A stretch of DNA of 35,827 nucleotides, taken from the NCBI GenBank assembly GCA_947585865.1, contig CANPXH010000023.1, forward strand, positions 1 to 35,827, in the 5' to 3' direction. Both the position numbers and the translations under genes were made by a program. Each line of letters starts with the position of its first letter. The first letter of the stretch is position 1. Positions 25,529-33,755 of the stretch are shown here, in pieces. The stretch comes from an uncultured Clostridia bacterium. Lineage in GTDB: Bacteria > Bacillota > Clostridia > Lachnospirales > CAG-274. Under the pieces are notes generated by a model that was not told where the DNA came from, did not search any database, and saw nothing but the letters and a program-made list of their open reading frames with translations.

Positions 25529-25663
25529 ATGAAAAAATATATTAAACCCGAATTAATTATAACAAGCATCAAATCACAGGATATTATAACTGTAAGCAAC
25601 GCTGTAAGCCAGCTTAAGAATAAATTTAACGGCATTAATTTCGGCGAAGTCGATTTCTTCTAA
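25529..25663 (+). CDS. 44-aa small peptide (MKKYIKPEL type)
   Basis: A 44-residue ORF with an excellent ribosome site (aaggaggaa). The N-terminus MKKYIKPELIITSIKSQDII resembles a recurrent class of tiny gut-bacterial peptides that start MKKYxKPE and carry a DIIT motif. Their function is not established. The rest (TVSNAVSQLKNKFNG...VDFF) is polar with a hydrophobic tail. There is no cysteine and no maturase gene in the window, so a modified-peptide role is unsupported. It lies 15 nt after the secreted repeat protein and before a strong terminator, hence it is probably cotranscribed with it. Confidence 0.65.
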   Translation: MKKYIKPELIITSIKSQDIITVSNAVSQLKNKFNGINFGEVDFF

Positions 25664-25670
25664 AATTTAT

Positions 25671-25723
25671 GAAACTGTCGCAATAAGCATTAAAGAAATA
25701 AGCTGTTGCGACAGTTTCTTTTT
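25671..25723 (+). terminator. Strong terminator after the repeat-protein operon
   Basis: A 13-bp perfect stem gaaactgtcgcaa / ttgcgacagtttc with a 22-nt loop that can pair further, followed by CTTTTTGA. Confidence 0.9.
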
Positions 25724-25750
25724 GATTTTTGATGGGCTTTTATAGGAATA

Positions 25751-25936
25751 ATGACCTCCCCTATCAGGGGAGGGGAACCGCCGTTAGGCAGTGGCAATGG
25801 CTTAGTTGTTGGTTTTCTAAGTAAATAAGCGCTTTTGAAAGGCACATACCTAAAGCTCCCCTTCGCAAGGGGAGCTGTCAGCCGCGGCAAAAGTTTATAT
25901 AAAAATAACTTTGAACGGGGCTGACTGAGAGGTCGA
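25751..25936. repeat. MITE-like intergenic repeat with nested hairpins
   Basis: Terminal inverted repeats gacctc (25753-25758) / gaggtc (25929-25934) enclose three hairpins: cctcccc/ggggagg (25755-25761/25767-25773), agctcccctt/aaggggagct (25854-25863/25867-25876) and gtcagcc/ggctgac (25877-25883/25919-25925), the last with aaagtt/aacttt inside. It resembles short non-coding palindromic elements that recur in gut Firmicute genomes, with the words ctcccct, ggggagctgtcagc and gctgactgagagg. There is no ORF. It sits between the repeat-protein terminator and the rpsB promoter. Confidence 0.65.
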
Positions 25937-26012
25937 ACTCATTGTTCTAAATAAAAACTAATTCGTCTGTCTAAGTCTCTGTCTATGTTTTTTCATAAAA
26001 TTAATAAAATAC

Positions 26013-26041
26013 TTGCATTGGCTGTAAATATATGTTATAAT
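26013..26041 (+). promoter_or_regulatory. Promoter of rpsB-tsf
   Basis: TTGCAT (26013-26018), a 17-nt spacer and a perfect TATAAT (26036-26041). The predicted leader is about 100 nt. Confidence 0.8.
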
Positions 26042-26061
26042 ATCAACTGTTGTGAAAACAC

Positions 26062-26124
26062 ATATAGGTCGGTTTGGTAAGAAGGGTGACGCAGGTGCTG
26101 TGTTTCTTGTCATAGACCTATAGA
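26062..26124 (+). promoter_or_regulatory. Candidate structured leader of rpsB (possible S2 autoregulatory site)
   Basis: An 8-bp perfect closing stem TATAGGTC / GACCTATA (26063-26070/26115-26122) encloses a purine-rich interior with aagaa/ttctt pairing. It lies wholly between the promoter and the rpsB ribosome site. Ribosomal protein operons often have such leaders, but I cannot match this one to a known family. Confidence 0.45.
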
Positions 26125-26150
26125 GGAAAAACCAAAAGGAGGACTAAATA

Positions 26151-26903
26151 ATGGGTGTTATTTCAATGAAGCAGTTACTGGAGGCAGGCGTTCACTTCGG
26201 TCATCAGACAAGAAGATGGAACCCTAAGATGGCAGAGTATATCTTTGCCGAGAGAAACGGTATCTACATCATCGATCTTCAAAAGACAGTAAAGAAGGTC
26301 GAGGAGGCTTACAAGGCTGTAGCAGAAATAGTTGCAGACGGCGGCGAGGTGCTTTTCGTAGGTACTAAAAAGCAGGCTCAGGACTCTATTAAGGAAGAGG
26401 CTCAGAGATGCGGTATGTATTATGTAAATGAGAGATGGTTAGGCGGTATGCTCACCAATTTCTCTACAGTCAAGACAAGAATCAAGAGGCTTAAAGAGCT
26501 TGATACCATGATAGAAGACGGCACAATGGAACGTCTTCCCAAGAAAGAGGTCGCTAAGCTTATGCACGAAAAGGAAAAGCTTGACAGAAACATTGGCGGT
26601 ATCAAGGAAATGACAAGAATACCGGATTGTCTTTTCATAGTCGATCCAAGAAAGGAAAAGATCGCAGTACAGGAAGCTCACAATTTGGATATACCTATCG
26701 TGGCTATAGTTGATACCAACTGTGATCCCGAAGAAGTCGATTACGTTATTCCGGGCAATGACGATGCTATCAGAGCCGTAAAGCTTATTGCCGGCAGGAT
26801 TGCAGATGCTGTTATAGAGTCTAAGCAGGGTGAGCAGAATGCTCCTGCCGAGGAAACGGCAGAGGAAGAGGTTTCCGTAGCGGAAGCTGCAGTTGAGGAA
26901 TAA
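26151..26903 (+). CDS. rpsB: 30S ribosomal protein S2
   Basis: 250 aa. [63 protein letters not shown] and [12 protein letters not shown] are classical S2 blocks. The C-terminus carries an acidic Ala/Glu extension. The ribosome site aaaggagg supports the ATG at 26151; the in-frame ATG six codons later lies inside the conserved opening. It forms an operon with tsf, separated by 74 nt that include a terminator-like hairpin. Codon use (ATC/ATT rather than ATA) is that of a highly expressed gene. Confidence 0.97.
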   Translation: MGVISMKQLLEAGVHFGHQTRRWNPKMAEYIFAERNGIYIIDLQKTVKKVEEAYKAVAEIVADGGEVLFVGTKKQAQDSIKEEAQRCGMYYVNERWLGGMLTNFSTVKTRIKRLKELDTMIEDGTMERLPKKEVAKLMHEKEKLDRNIGGIKEMTRIPDCLFIVDPRKEKIAVQEAHNLDIPIVAIVDTNCDPEEVDYVIPGNDDAIRAVKLIAGRIADAVIESKQGEQNAPAEETAEEEVSVAEAAVEE

Positions 26904-26913
26904 TAACATATAT

Positions 26914-26946
26914 CAGGCTTTAGCCAAAGGGCTGAAGCCTTTTCTT
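26914..26946 (+). terminator. Partial terminator/attenuator between rpsB and tsf
   Basis: Stem AGGCTTTAGCC / GGCTGAAGCCT (11 bp with one T-G pair), AAAG loop, then TTTTCTT. It probably lowers tsf relative to rpsB rather than stopping all transcription, since tsf has no obvious promoter of its own. Confidence 0.7.
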
Positions 26947-26977
26947 AAAAAAATACAATATACAGGAGGACGAAAAT

Positions 26978-27910
26978 ATGGCTGTTACAGCTGCTATGAT
27001 CAAAGAATTAAGAGAAATAACAGGCGTAGGCATGAGCGCTTGCAAGAACGCTCTTGTTGAGACCGATGGTAATATCGAAGAGGCTATTGAGGTATTAAGA
27101 AAGCAGGGCCTTGCAAATGCCGAGAAGAAGGCCGGAAGAATAGCTGCCGAGGGTATCAGCTATGCTTATATTCCCGAGGACAATTCAGTTGGCGTTGTTG
27201 TTGAGGTAAACAGTGAGACTGACTTCGTTGCAAAGAACGATCTTTTCAAGACATTTGTAAACAATGTGGCTGTTCAGGTATCTAAATCAGATGCAAAGAG
27301 CGTTGATGAATTATTTACCGAAAAGTGGGTAGAGGATGACACAAAGACTGTTAAGGATGCTTTGACCGAAAAGATATCCGTTATCGGCGAGAACCTTAAT
27401 ATCAGAAGATTTGAAAAGATAGTAAATGACGGCGGCAGCTATCTTGTATCTTATATACATGCAGGCGGTAAGATCGCCGTACTTGTTGAAATGGGTACAG
27501 AGTCAAAGGATGATGCTGTTTTCACAGCAGGCAAGAATGTTGCTATGCAGATCGCTTCAATGAGCCCTAAGTTCGTAGGCACAAGTGATGTTCCCGAGGA
27601 GTTTATCGCTCATGAGAAAGAGATACTTCTTGAACAGGCTAAGAACGATCCCAAGAATGCAAATAAGCCCGAAAATATCCTTGAAAAGATGCTTGCAGGC
27701 AAGCTTAATAAGGAATTGAAGGACTTCTGCTTATTGGAGCAGGAATACGTTTTAGGCGACAAGATATCTGTAGGTCAATATCTCAAGGAGGTTTCAAAGG
27801 AAGTCGGCACAGACGTTACAGTTAAGAGCTTCATAAGATTTGAAACTGGCGAGGGCCTTGAGAAGAAGAACGAAAACTTTGCCGAAGAAGTAGCTAAGGC
27901 TATGCAGTAA
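26978..27910 (+). CDS. tsf: Elongation factor Ts
   Basis: 310 aa. It is the nucleotide exchange factor for EF-Tu. The UBA-like start MIKELREITGVGMSACKNAL, the TDFVAKND signature near residue 80 and the dimerisation/core domain (VALQ-type VAVQVSKSD, IASMSPKFV) are all present. The ribosome site is aggagg. The usual downstream genes pyrH and frr do not follow; prophage genes on the other strand do. Confidence 0.97.
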   Translation: MAVTAAMIKELREITGVGMSACKNALVETDGNIEEAIEVLRKQGLANAEKKAGRIAAEGISYAYIPEDNSVGVVVEVNSETDFVAKNDLFKTFVNNVAVQVSKSDAKSVDELFTEKWVEDDTKTVKDALTEKISVIGENLNIRRFEKIVNDGGSYLVSYIHAGGKIAVLVEMGTESKDDAVFTAGKNVAMQIASMSPKFVGTSDVPEEFIAHEKEILLEQAKNDPKNANKPENILEKMLAGKLNKELKDFCLLEQEYVLGDKISVGQYLKEVSKEVGTDVTVKSFIRFETGEGLEKKNENFAEEVAKAMQ

Positions 27911-28160
27911 TTTTGAAATTTTCTTATAAATTCTTATAAATTGTTATATTTTTCTATATCGCTTAAATAGTGACATAAGGAAAAATAATAAAGTATTATA
28001 TGTTTCTATAAAACCCTATAAAATTTATAAATTTTGGGATGTATTTTGGGACGGATTTGAGACTAAGTACAGACCAAATGCTTAGGCAAACTTCGCCTTA
28101 TGCTTTATATTTATAATAAATGGTGGGGTGAGGCAAAAAAAATAAATACTTGTATAATGT
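27911..28160. other. AT-rich spacer between tsf and the prophage; candidate attachment region
   Basis: No credible gene. It contains direct repeats of ttataaatt (27934-27955 region) and a paired ttttgggatgta/ttttgggacgga at about 28032-28058, of the kind found near integrase arm or core sites, then an aggc/gcct hairpin. No integrase lies in the window, so the att core cannot be defined. Confidence 0.35.
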
Positions 28161-28193
28161 GAGGAATTATCAAAAGGATAGTTCCTCTTTTTT
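28161..28193 (+). terminator. Plus-strand terminator before the prophage
   Basis: gaggaattatc / ggatagttcctc stem with AAAA in the loop, then TTTTTTCG. It ends transcription coming from rpsB-tsf. Confidence 0.75.
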
Positions 28194-28231
28194 CGTAAAA
28201 AATAAGGGTACGCAATTCAATCACGTACCCT
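28194..28231 (-). terminator. Minus-strand terminator at the end of the phage late operon
   Basis: On the minus strand gggtacg / cgtaccc stem (28224-28230 with 28206-28212) followed by TTATTTTTTACG. It lies immediately downstream of the last phage ORF and back to back with the host terminator. Confidence 0.8.
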
Positions 28232-28248
28232 GTTATTTTATCATTATA

Positions 28249-28458
28249 TTATTCCTTAAGACTTTCTATTTCTGCTTCAAGCTCATTAATCTTCTCTCTG
28301 AACTCTGCTCTTTTCAATCTTGTTTCTTTGTATTCCTCATCAGTCAAAGCGCCGTCAGCGTGTTTCAACGCCTTATAATCAGACTGCGATAAAAGAATTT
28401 TAAGTCCGGCTATTTCGTTCCGTATTTCACGAACATGGTCTATATCTTTGTATCTCAT
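28249..28458 (-). CDS. Small coiled-coil phage protein
   Basis: 69 aa, highly charged, predicted helical with a heptad-like C-terminus (REKINELEAEIESLKE). The ribosome site taggagg precedes ATG 28458 well. It is the last gene of the phage operon, 15 nt after the DUF6273-like gene. Similar short proteins close lysis modules in related prophages; the function is unknown. Confidence 0.65.
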   Translation of the reverse strand: MRYKDIDHVREIRNEIAGLKILLSQSDYKALKHADGALTDEEYKETRLKRAEFREKINELEAEIESLKE

Positions 28459-28473
28459 ACATAACCTCCTATA

Positions 28474-29384
28474 TTAAGCCTGGGCAATTCGGAAACAGAG
28501 AGGGGCAGCGTCTTCATCGTTGGCGCATTCTTTGAAAGCCGCACCATCGATGTTTGTACTAGTACAGTCCTCAGATGAATTACCGCAAACAGAGGCAGTC
28601 CACCAATTCGTTGTGTCTAGTGTATGTCTGCCGTCTGAGTCATAGCGATACATTATTCTACCTATAGAATTGCGGAAAAGAGGGTATTGCACGCTAAGTC
28701 CTTCGCTTACAGCTTTAGTTCCATATACGGCAAAACCAAATACCTCGTATTCTGTCGGAGCCCACACTTTACCCACGTTTTTTACATCCTGTGAATCTAT
28801 GCTATTCGTTATTTTTCCAGACTCCGAATATCTATATTCGAGCATTTTATATGTATCAGATATAACCAATTTAAGTTCTGATGGCAACGCATTATAAACT
28901 GTGGTCGTCAGATATGTCTTTAAATCCGAGTTCATATATGGATGTGGCTCTTGTTTTGTTCCGTTATTACTGTTGCCCCAGTACCACATACGGGAGTTTA
29001 CTCCGTAACATTCACGAGCACAGAAGTCTATATGTCCTTTTAACACACCGTTGCCGCTTTGATGTGTGTTACTTCCCGTATAAGTATTTATCCCCATTAT
29101 CCGCATATGATGTACGTTAGTACCACAGCCGTCCTGTGTTTCCGTCAGCGTAACGGGAATATAATCCCCTACAAATATACCCTCATAGTTCTGTTTCTGT
29201 ACTCTGTCGTTTATCCAAGCCCAAGCATTACCTTTATAAGAGGTCTGTATTTCATTCTTATGACGTACAGTAAGGTCTACACCGTTGTAATAACCGCTGT
29301 TACCCCCCCCCGCGAGGTTTCCTCAATCGCAGGCTTCATTTTCGTAAGCAGATGTTTCAGCCCACTTTTACTTAAAAATTCCAT
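28474..29384 (-). CDS. DUF6273-like tail-tip/receptor-type protein, frame broken at poly-G (probable phase variation)
   Basis: From ATG 29384 (ribosome site aaagga) the frame reads MEFLSKSGLKHLLTKMKPAI and reaches a run of nine G, then stops nine codons later (...AVITTV stop). The frame needed downstream begins GNSGYYNGVDLTVRHKN and runs to 28474. It would join the start in frame with 10 (or 7) G, giving 303 aa. The C-terminal 230 residues contain DUF6273-like features: NAWAWINDRV, VWAPTEYEVFG, TNWWTASV and a final LCFRIAQA. Such domains end phage tail or surface proteins. The present copy is therefore OFF unless slippage restores it or the tract is miscounted. Cysteines are frequent (seven in the last two thirds). 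Confidence 0.75.
29303..29311 (-). repeat. Nine-base G tract (C on the plus strand), slippage site
   Basis: Nine consecutive C on the plus strand at codon ~26 of the DUF6273-like gene. It is the longest G/C run that I noticed in the window. Its length puts the upstream and downstream frames one base apart. Confidence 0.9.
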
Positions 29385-29396
29385 TCAATCAGTCCT

Positions 29397-30275
29397 TTAT
29401 TCGATTACGATTTTACCGTCTTTATAATCTATTGTTTTGCCTATCACAGCCGCCAAGTCTCTAGCAGATATATAGTTATACCCTCCGATATTAACGGCTC
29501 TCACAGGCTTATCCTGACCGTCATAATTAACGGTTATATCATTTACCTTGTTGTCAAGGGTAAAAGCCTTAGTGTTTGCATTGTAGCCTACATTAAAGCC
29601 CATATTTCTGAAATTACCTATCTTGACAAAATTCTCATCATTTTTCAGTATTCTATCGCACTTGTATTCCTTGCCGTTAGTAATTATCTTACCTTCGCTG
29701 ACCACTTCATCGTCCTCCTTTTTTGCCTCGTCTGTATTCAGCAGAGCGTTGACCCTTGAAGCTAAGTCGTCCATTCGTGCCATAAGCCAGTCACCCGGAC
29801 AGGCTTTGGACTTGAACCACCTATGAACAGTCAACACCATTTCATTTGACTTAGGCACATAGTTCAAAGTTTGTGTTTTGTCGCTAAGCCACAACAGTTT
29901 TGTCTTGCCGTTACGCTTGCATATATCTGCACACAGCTTTATCAACTTCTCGTATACTTCGGTTCTGAAAGCATATGGGTGTGTTGTGTCGCTTGCACAT
30001 TCGATAGTGACGGCTCTGCGGTCGTTACTCTCGCTGGAAGAACACCAAGAGCCGTCCTTTTCCTCAACTATCAATGCGACTTTACCGTCCTTTGCTATGC
30101 CGTAGTTACAGCTTGCGCCCTTACTTGTAGGCGCAAAACAACTTCCTATCTGCTCAACTGTCCATTGCCCTACAATGCAGTGAGGCGTTATCCTGTCAAT
30201 GGCGTGTTTTCTGTTTACATATCTGTTAGGAGAAATCCTTTTATAATCAACTAAAGGGCTGTTTGTATATCCCAT
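29397..30275 (-). CDS. Phage endolysin: N-acetylmuramoyl-L-alanine amidase
   Basis: 292 aa. The Amidase_2 domain (about 10-175) has zinc ligands H32 (ITPHCIVGQ), H151 and C159 (TVHRWFKSKACPGDWL). It cuts the bond between muramic acid and the stem peptide. A charged linker (AKKEDDEVVSEGK) leads to a C-terminal copper-amine-oxidase-like/stalk domain (VGYNANTKAFTLDNKV, NYISARDLAAVIG), likely a wall-binding module. ATG 30275 is preferred because ggggag sits 7 nt before it, though GTG 30284 overlapping the holin stop is possible. It lies between holin and the poly-G gene. Confidence 0.92.
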   Translation of the reverse strand: MGYTNSPLVDYKRISPNRYVNRKHAIDRITPHCIVGQWTVEQIGSCFAPTSKGASCNYGIAKDGKVALIVEEKDGSWCSSSESNDRRAVTIECASDTTHPYAFRTEVYEKLIKLCADICKRNGKTKLLWLSDKTQTLNYVPKSNEMVLTVHRWFKSKACPGDWLMARMDDLASRVNALLNTDEAKKEDDEVVSEGKIITNGKEYKCDRILKNDENFVKIGNFRNMGFNVGYNANTKAFTLDNKVNDITVNYDGQDKPVRAVNIGGYNYISARDLAAVIGKTIDYKDGKIVIE

Positions 30276-30280
30276 ACTTA

Positions 30281-30544
30281 TCACTCCCCGATTTTGTCAG
30301 CCTCTCTTAATTCCTTTAATACTTCATCAGCCTTGATAGCGTTTTTTGTAAAGGAGTTGTTTTTCCAGTAGCCCCAAAGAGCGGCTATTGCGGTTATGAT
30401 AGTAGCAACTGCATTGGCAAGCTCATCGCTGTCAATAGGCAATACGGGGTGTCCCGTCATTGTCAGTATCTGATTGGCAAAGGCTATAACCAACACAATA
30501 AGTCTTATAATAGTGCCTGTTTCAATTTTGTATTCTGTATTCAC
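30281..30544 (-). CDS. Phage holin, phi LC3 family-like
   Basis: 87 aa with a hydrophobic N-terminal helix (IIRLIVLVIAFANQIL) and a second one (AVATIITAIAALWGYW), then the diagnostic KNNSFTKNAIKADEVL. This matches the phi LC3 holin family, which forms the membrane lesion releasing the amidase encoded next. The start overlaps the upstream stop (ATGA). Confidence 0.88.
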   Translation of the reverse strand: MNTEYKIETGTIIRLIVLVIAFANQILTMTGHPVLPIDSDELANAVATIITAIAALWGYWKNNSFTKNAIKADEVLKELREADKIGE

Positions 30545-31002
30545 GCTTCAAACTCCCTTTCAAATTCGTCTTTTACCTCTAGGTTATTAACGCAATAATC
30601 AAACTTCGCATCTCCGCTGTGATTACCGCCTACGCCTTGATATGCGTCGTGTAAATTCATAAATTCACCAAGTTCATCAGAGGGTATATAGCCAAGGTGC
30701 AGATATTTCCTATATTTTTCATTTATCTTGTAAGCAAGACTTTCTCTGCTTGCTATCATCAGCTTATCAAGAGTAGACTCTATAGCTGTGAATTTCTTAT
30801 CGGCTTGTGCATCTGCCTTTTTAAGCTGTTCCATATCCTTGTATATACCCTCTTTGGCAAGTGCCGACTTAGTTTTTATCCCAAATCGGCACAAGAGCCA
30901 GTCAATAACCTCAACACAAGAACGAAGTACAAAAATTGCTGCAAATAAAACAAGAACTACCTGAGATAGTCCTGTGTTGAGCAAAATATTTATGTAATCC
31001 AT
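30541..31002 (-). CDS. Phage membrane protein with coiled coil, unknown function
   Basis: 153 aa. One N-terminal transmembrane helix (about 12-35, VVLVLFAAIFVLRSC) is followed by a long charged helical part (ALAKEGIYKDMEQLKKADAQ) and a C-terminal tail with a YRKYLHLGYIPSDELGEF motif. It has a good ribosome site (aaggag) and overlaps holin by 4 nt. The position before the holin suggests a lysis-accessory (spanin-like or antiholin-like) role; that is a guess from context. Confidence 0.6.
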   Translation of the reverse strand: MDYINILLNTGLSQVVLVLFAAIFVLRSCVEVIDWLLCRFGIKTKSALAKEGIYKDMEQLKKADAQADKKFTAIESTLDKLMIASRESLAYKINEKYRKYLHLGYIPSDELGEFMNLHDAYQGVGGNHSGDAKFDYCVNNLEVKDEFEREFEA

Positions 31003-31025
31003 TATGTACTCCTTGTTTATAATCG

Positions 31026-32297
31026 TTACTTTATAAGTACCTTTATGTGTGTATCGTCAAGCCTTGCAAGTACCCTATAGCCCCTTTCGGACTTTGTTGC
31101 AATTCCACCCTCTGACGGTTTACAATACCCGTCGACCTTGCATGTTCCGTCATCTCTCACAACAAGCTCTCCCGTCAATCCTACATAAGTCCATTCGGAT
31201 CGCTGTGAACGTGGTATGTATTTTTCATCCTCGTTGTATTCGGGATTTAAAACATACTCTGTCTTGATAGTCGCAGGAATAGTATTGCCCTCAGCATCGG
31301 TGCTTTCAGGCACTTCTGTTTCCTGTGTGATCCTTTCGCCGTATATGTCCTTCATATACTTGCCCTGCCATTCCTTTTCATAAGCATTCTCAACAAAGCC
31401 CGGAGCAGCGGAAACAACTCCCAGAATAAAACCGTCCTCTGCATTTGCAGTCTTTATCTTCTCTCCCTCAAGAGTAACAAATAGACCTCTTCTGTCCTCA
31501 TTATCGGGATTTTCGTCAAGCCATTCGTAATATTTTGCATAGTCCGAACCGCTACTGGTTACTTTGCCCTCCACATGCAAAGGATGTGAGAACGTTGCGC
31601 TGGCTGTGTTAAAGTTGTAATCGTCGTAACCAAAATCTATCCATATATCAGTTGCATTAGAGCGTATATATAGTTCACCCGCAGAGTATAAATTACTTAT
31701 CTCCACACCAGTAGGAAATTGTACTCTCTTTGTTTTGGGGTGATATACGATAAAGTTCGTTGAATTGCTTGCGGTCTTTTTATCTTCATAATGTAACACG
31801 CTGCAATTTTCACCGTTAAGCACCCATGATGCCAGCTCTGTATTATAGTCGTCATTTGTGCCCGGCACAACCATGAGATTGCCGTATGTCGGATTTGTAG
31901 TAACGTTATTTCTACTGTCAATTCTGAAGTAGTCGATTATCTTCTTATCCGCCGCACTCATAAGACCCATTGCCGATGTAGTTGCTAATGTTTTATTTGC
32001 TTTTTTGTTCAAAGCTGCATCTATAACATAGTTTGCAACAGGATTATTTGATGAGTCGTCGAAATCTTTATCCACAGTAACTTTAGTATCAGGCGGCACA
32101 GCCCAAGTACCATCATCTCTCAAAAATTTTGTTGTGGTATTACCTCTTATGGGAGCGAAGCCCGCCGCAGTAGTAGAAACCACGCTGTGGCTATGCGTAC
32201 TGTTCGCATAGCCTGCGTGAGTATGATTAGCAAGAGCAAACTTACTCTTTAATTTGGTCAGTAAGGCTTTTAACTCGGTATCGTTTAAAACTTTCAT
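31026..32297 (-). CDS. Phage tail fibre protein with Peptidase_G2 autocleavage domain
   Basis: 423 aa. The N-terminal part carries fibre repeats (AGYANSTHSHSVV, FLRDDGTWAVPPDTKV, TSAMGLMSAADKK). The C-terminal 170 aa form the Peptidase_G2 intramolecular chaperone domain: SDYAKYYEWLDENPDNEDRR, FVTLEGEKIKTA, FILGVVSAAPGFV and RGYRVLARLDDTHIKVL. In phage appendage proteins such domains help the trimeric fibre fold and then cut themselves off. The gene follows the truncated fibre after 24 nt and has its own ribosome site (ggag). Confidence 0.88.
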   Translation of the reverse strand: MKVLNDTELKALLTKLKSKFALANHTHAGYANSTHSHSVVSTTAAGFAPIRGNTTTKFLRDDGTWAVPPDTKVTVDKDFDDSSNNPVANYVIDAALNKKANKTLATTSAMGLMSAADKKIIDYFRIDSRNNVTTNPTYGNLMVVPGTNDDYNTELASWVLNGENCSVLHYEDKKTASNSTNFIVYHPKTKRVQFPTGVEISNLYSAGELYIRSNATDIWIDFGYDDYNFNTASATFSHPLHVEGKVTSSGSDYAKYYEWLDENPDNEDRRGLFVTLEGEKIKTANAEDGFILGVVSAAPGFVENAYEKEWQGKYMKDIYGERITQETEVPESTDAEGNTIPATIKTEYVLNPEYNEDEKYIPRSQRSEWTYVGLTGELVVRDDGTCKVDGYCKPSEGGIATKSERGYRVLARLDDTHIKVLIK

Positions 32298-32321
32298 TTT
32301 ATTCTATCAACTCCAATTCTA

Positions 32322-33735
32322 TTACCCGAAAACTTCTGTTATTATACTGTCTATTTCCGTATCGGTTATAGCCGTAAAGCCTTCAACCCATTTAGCCGTT
32401 CCGCTCGCAGAATAGCCGAGTAGCTGTCCCGATGAACCGCCTGTAGGTATGTGCCTGTTTCCTGCCGTAGTCGGGTGAGTATAAACTGTATTTGTACTGC
32501 TTATAGTAATGTTGCCGCTTGTATCACTTGTAACCGATGTAGCTCCGCTTCCCGTTATCTTGTGGCTGTTTCTTACTGTACCGTTTTCAACAAGGTTAAG
32601 GTACAGACTGCCGTTAGAAGCTTGTGCGTTTGCCACAGCCGTACTGCTTGCTCCCGCATACAGATAAGCGGCGTGATGTGTGTCCGTATTCGTCTGACAG
32701 TATATATTTGTACTTGTGCCGTTTATTGTAATAGCGCCTATCTTGGTGCCTGATGATAAGCTGCTGCTGAATGATACAGCCGTAGCATTGGCTTGTATAC
32801 CGTTCAGCTTAACCTTATCTGTCGCCGTCATAAGACCGTGTTCAGTCGTGGTAACGTCATTATAAGTGGTATTTGTAGGCGTACCCCAAGAGCCGTCAGA
32901 CTTGAAATACAGTCCCGTTTCTCCTATTTTTGGTACAGTACTTATATAGCCCGCCGTTCCTGCGGCGGTAGAAGTCGCACCTTTAAATGGCGTCCAAGTG
33001 TTTGTGTCTGTCAGGTTTATTGTTAAATCACTGTTTTGGTTAAGGGTGAATGAACCTCTTGTAGAACTGCCCTGTGTAATGGTTATCTTTTTGTCAGATA
33101 CTGTGGGGATCGCTATACTCCTAGTCTCAGAACCGTCATAGCTAGTTGAAACCGCTCCCGTGAATGTAAGCGCATTCTTCACTTTTGTAGCACTGGAAGC
33201 GTTTAATTCAATATCAGTGGCACTACCATGGTCTGCGCATATAGCCTTTTTATTTCCATCAAACCATAATTCAGCGACTCCCTCGCCATAATTAGTCCAT
33301 GCGTTAATTTTAACATACCTATTAAAAGTAACATCTCCCGTTACAGTACCGCCCGACAGCTTCAGATACTTGTCATCATGATTATGTCCGCTTGTTGCCG
33401 CGCCAACGGAGGAAGCATTTATATTTATCGTTCTTGCGGTACTGCCATCATACTCTGTTGCCGTACCGCCGTTAAGGGATATGCTCAGTTTATTGTTTAC
33501 CTTATTAGCACTATCAGCCGTTCCCGCCGACGTTGCCTTACCGTTGAATGTCGTAGCCGTAATCGTGCTTGTACTCGGATTTGCTGTAATACCCTTGCCA
33601 AAATATGCGCCCTGAGTTGCATTAGCTGTCTGACCTGAACTGCCTAAGAGTATCGGATAATTACCCGTAGTTGTAGTAACAGTCTGTGATACCTTAGTAT
33701 CGGTACTATTTTCTTTATATATTGTAGATATTGTA
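32322..33735 (-). pseudogene. Phage tail fibre gene, 5'-truncated
   Basis: About 470 codons of fibre repeat remain: TTFNGKATSAGTADSANKV, two YDGSxxR[ST]I modules (EYDGSTARTINI and SYDGSETRSIAI), GHNHDDKYLKLSGGTVTGDV, TTEHGLMTATDKVKLNGI and a collagen-free C-terminus ending TDTEIDSIITEVFG. The recognisable phage sequence starts near IYKENSTDTKV (about 33725). The in-frame extension to an ATG at 33809 is antisense to the next cassette gene, has no ribosome site and is unlike fibre sequence. So the natural N-terminus, which would dock to the tail, is missing. It may be dead, a silent donor cassette or an assembly break. Confidence 0.75.
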
Positions 33736-33755
33736 GAAGTTATAAGGAAACAGCT

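Larger units (their letters stand above)
28194..33735 (-). mobile_element. Prophage tail-fibre and lysis module (incomplete)
   Basis: Co-directional minus-strand genes: truncated fibre, Peptidase_G2 fibre, membrane protein, phi-LC3-like holin, Amidase_2 endolysin, a DUF6273-like protein and a coiled-coil protein, ending at a terminator. This is the usual rightmost late module of a Firmicute siphophage or myophage, here in reverse orientation next to tsf. No capsid, terminase or integrase gene is in the window. Confidence 0.85.

Noticed and set aside
28153..28158. TATAAT as a promoter -10 box after tsf
   Set aside because: No -35 sequence at 16-18 nt upstream, and a terminator follows directly with no gene between.
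28474..29106. Diversity-generating retroelement target
   Set aside because: The C-terminal domain could resemble variable receptor domains, but there is no reverse transcriptase and I saw no template repeat in the window.
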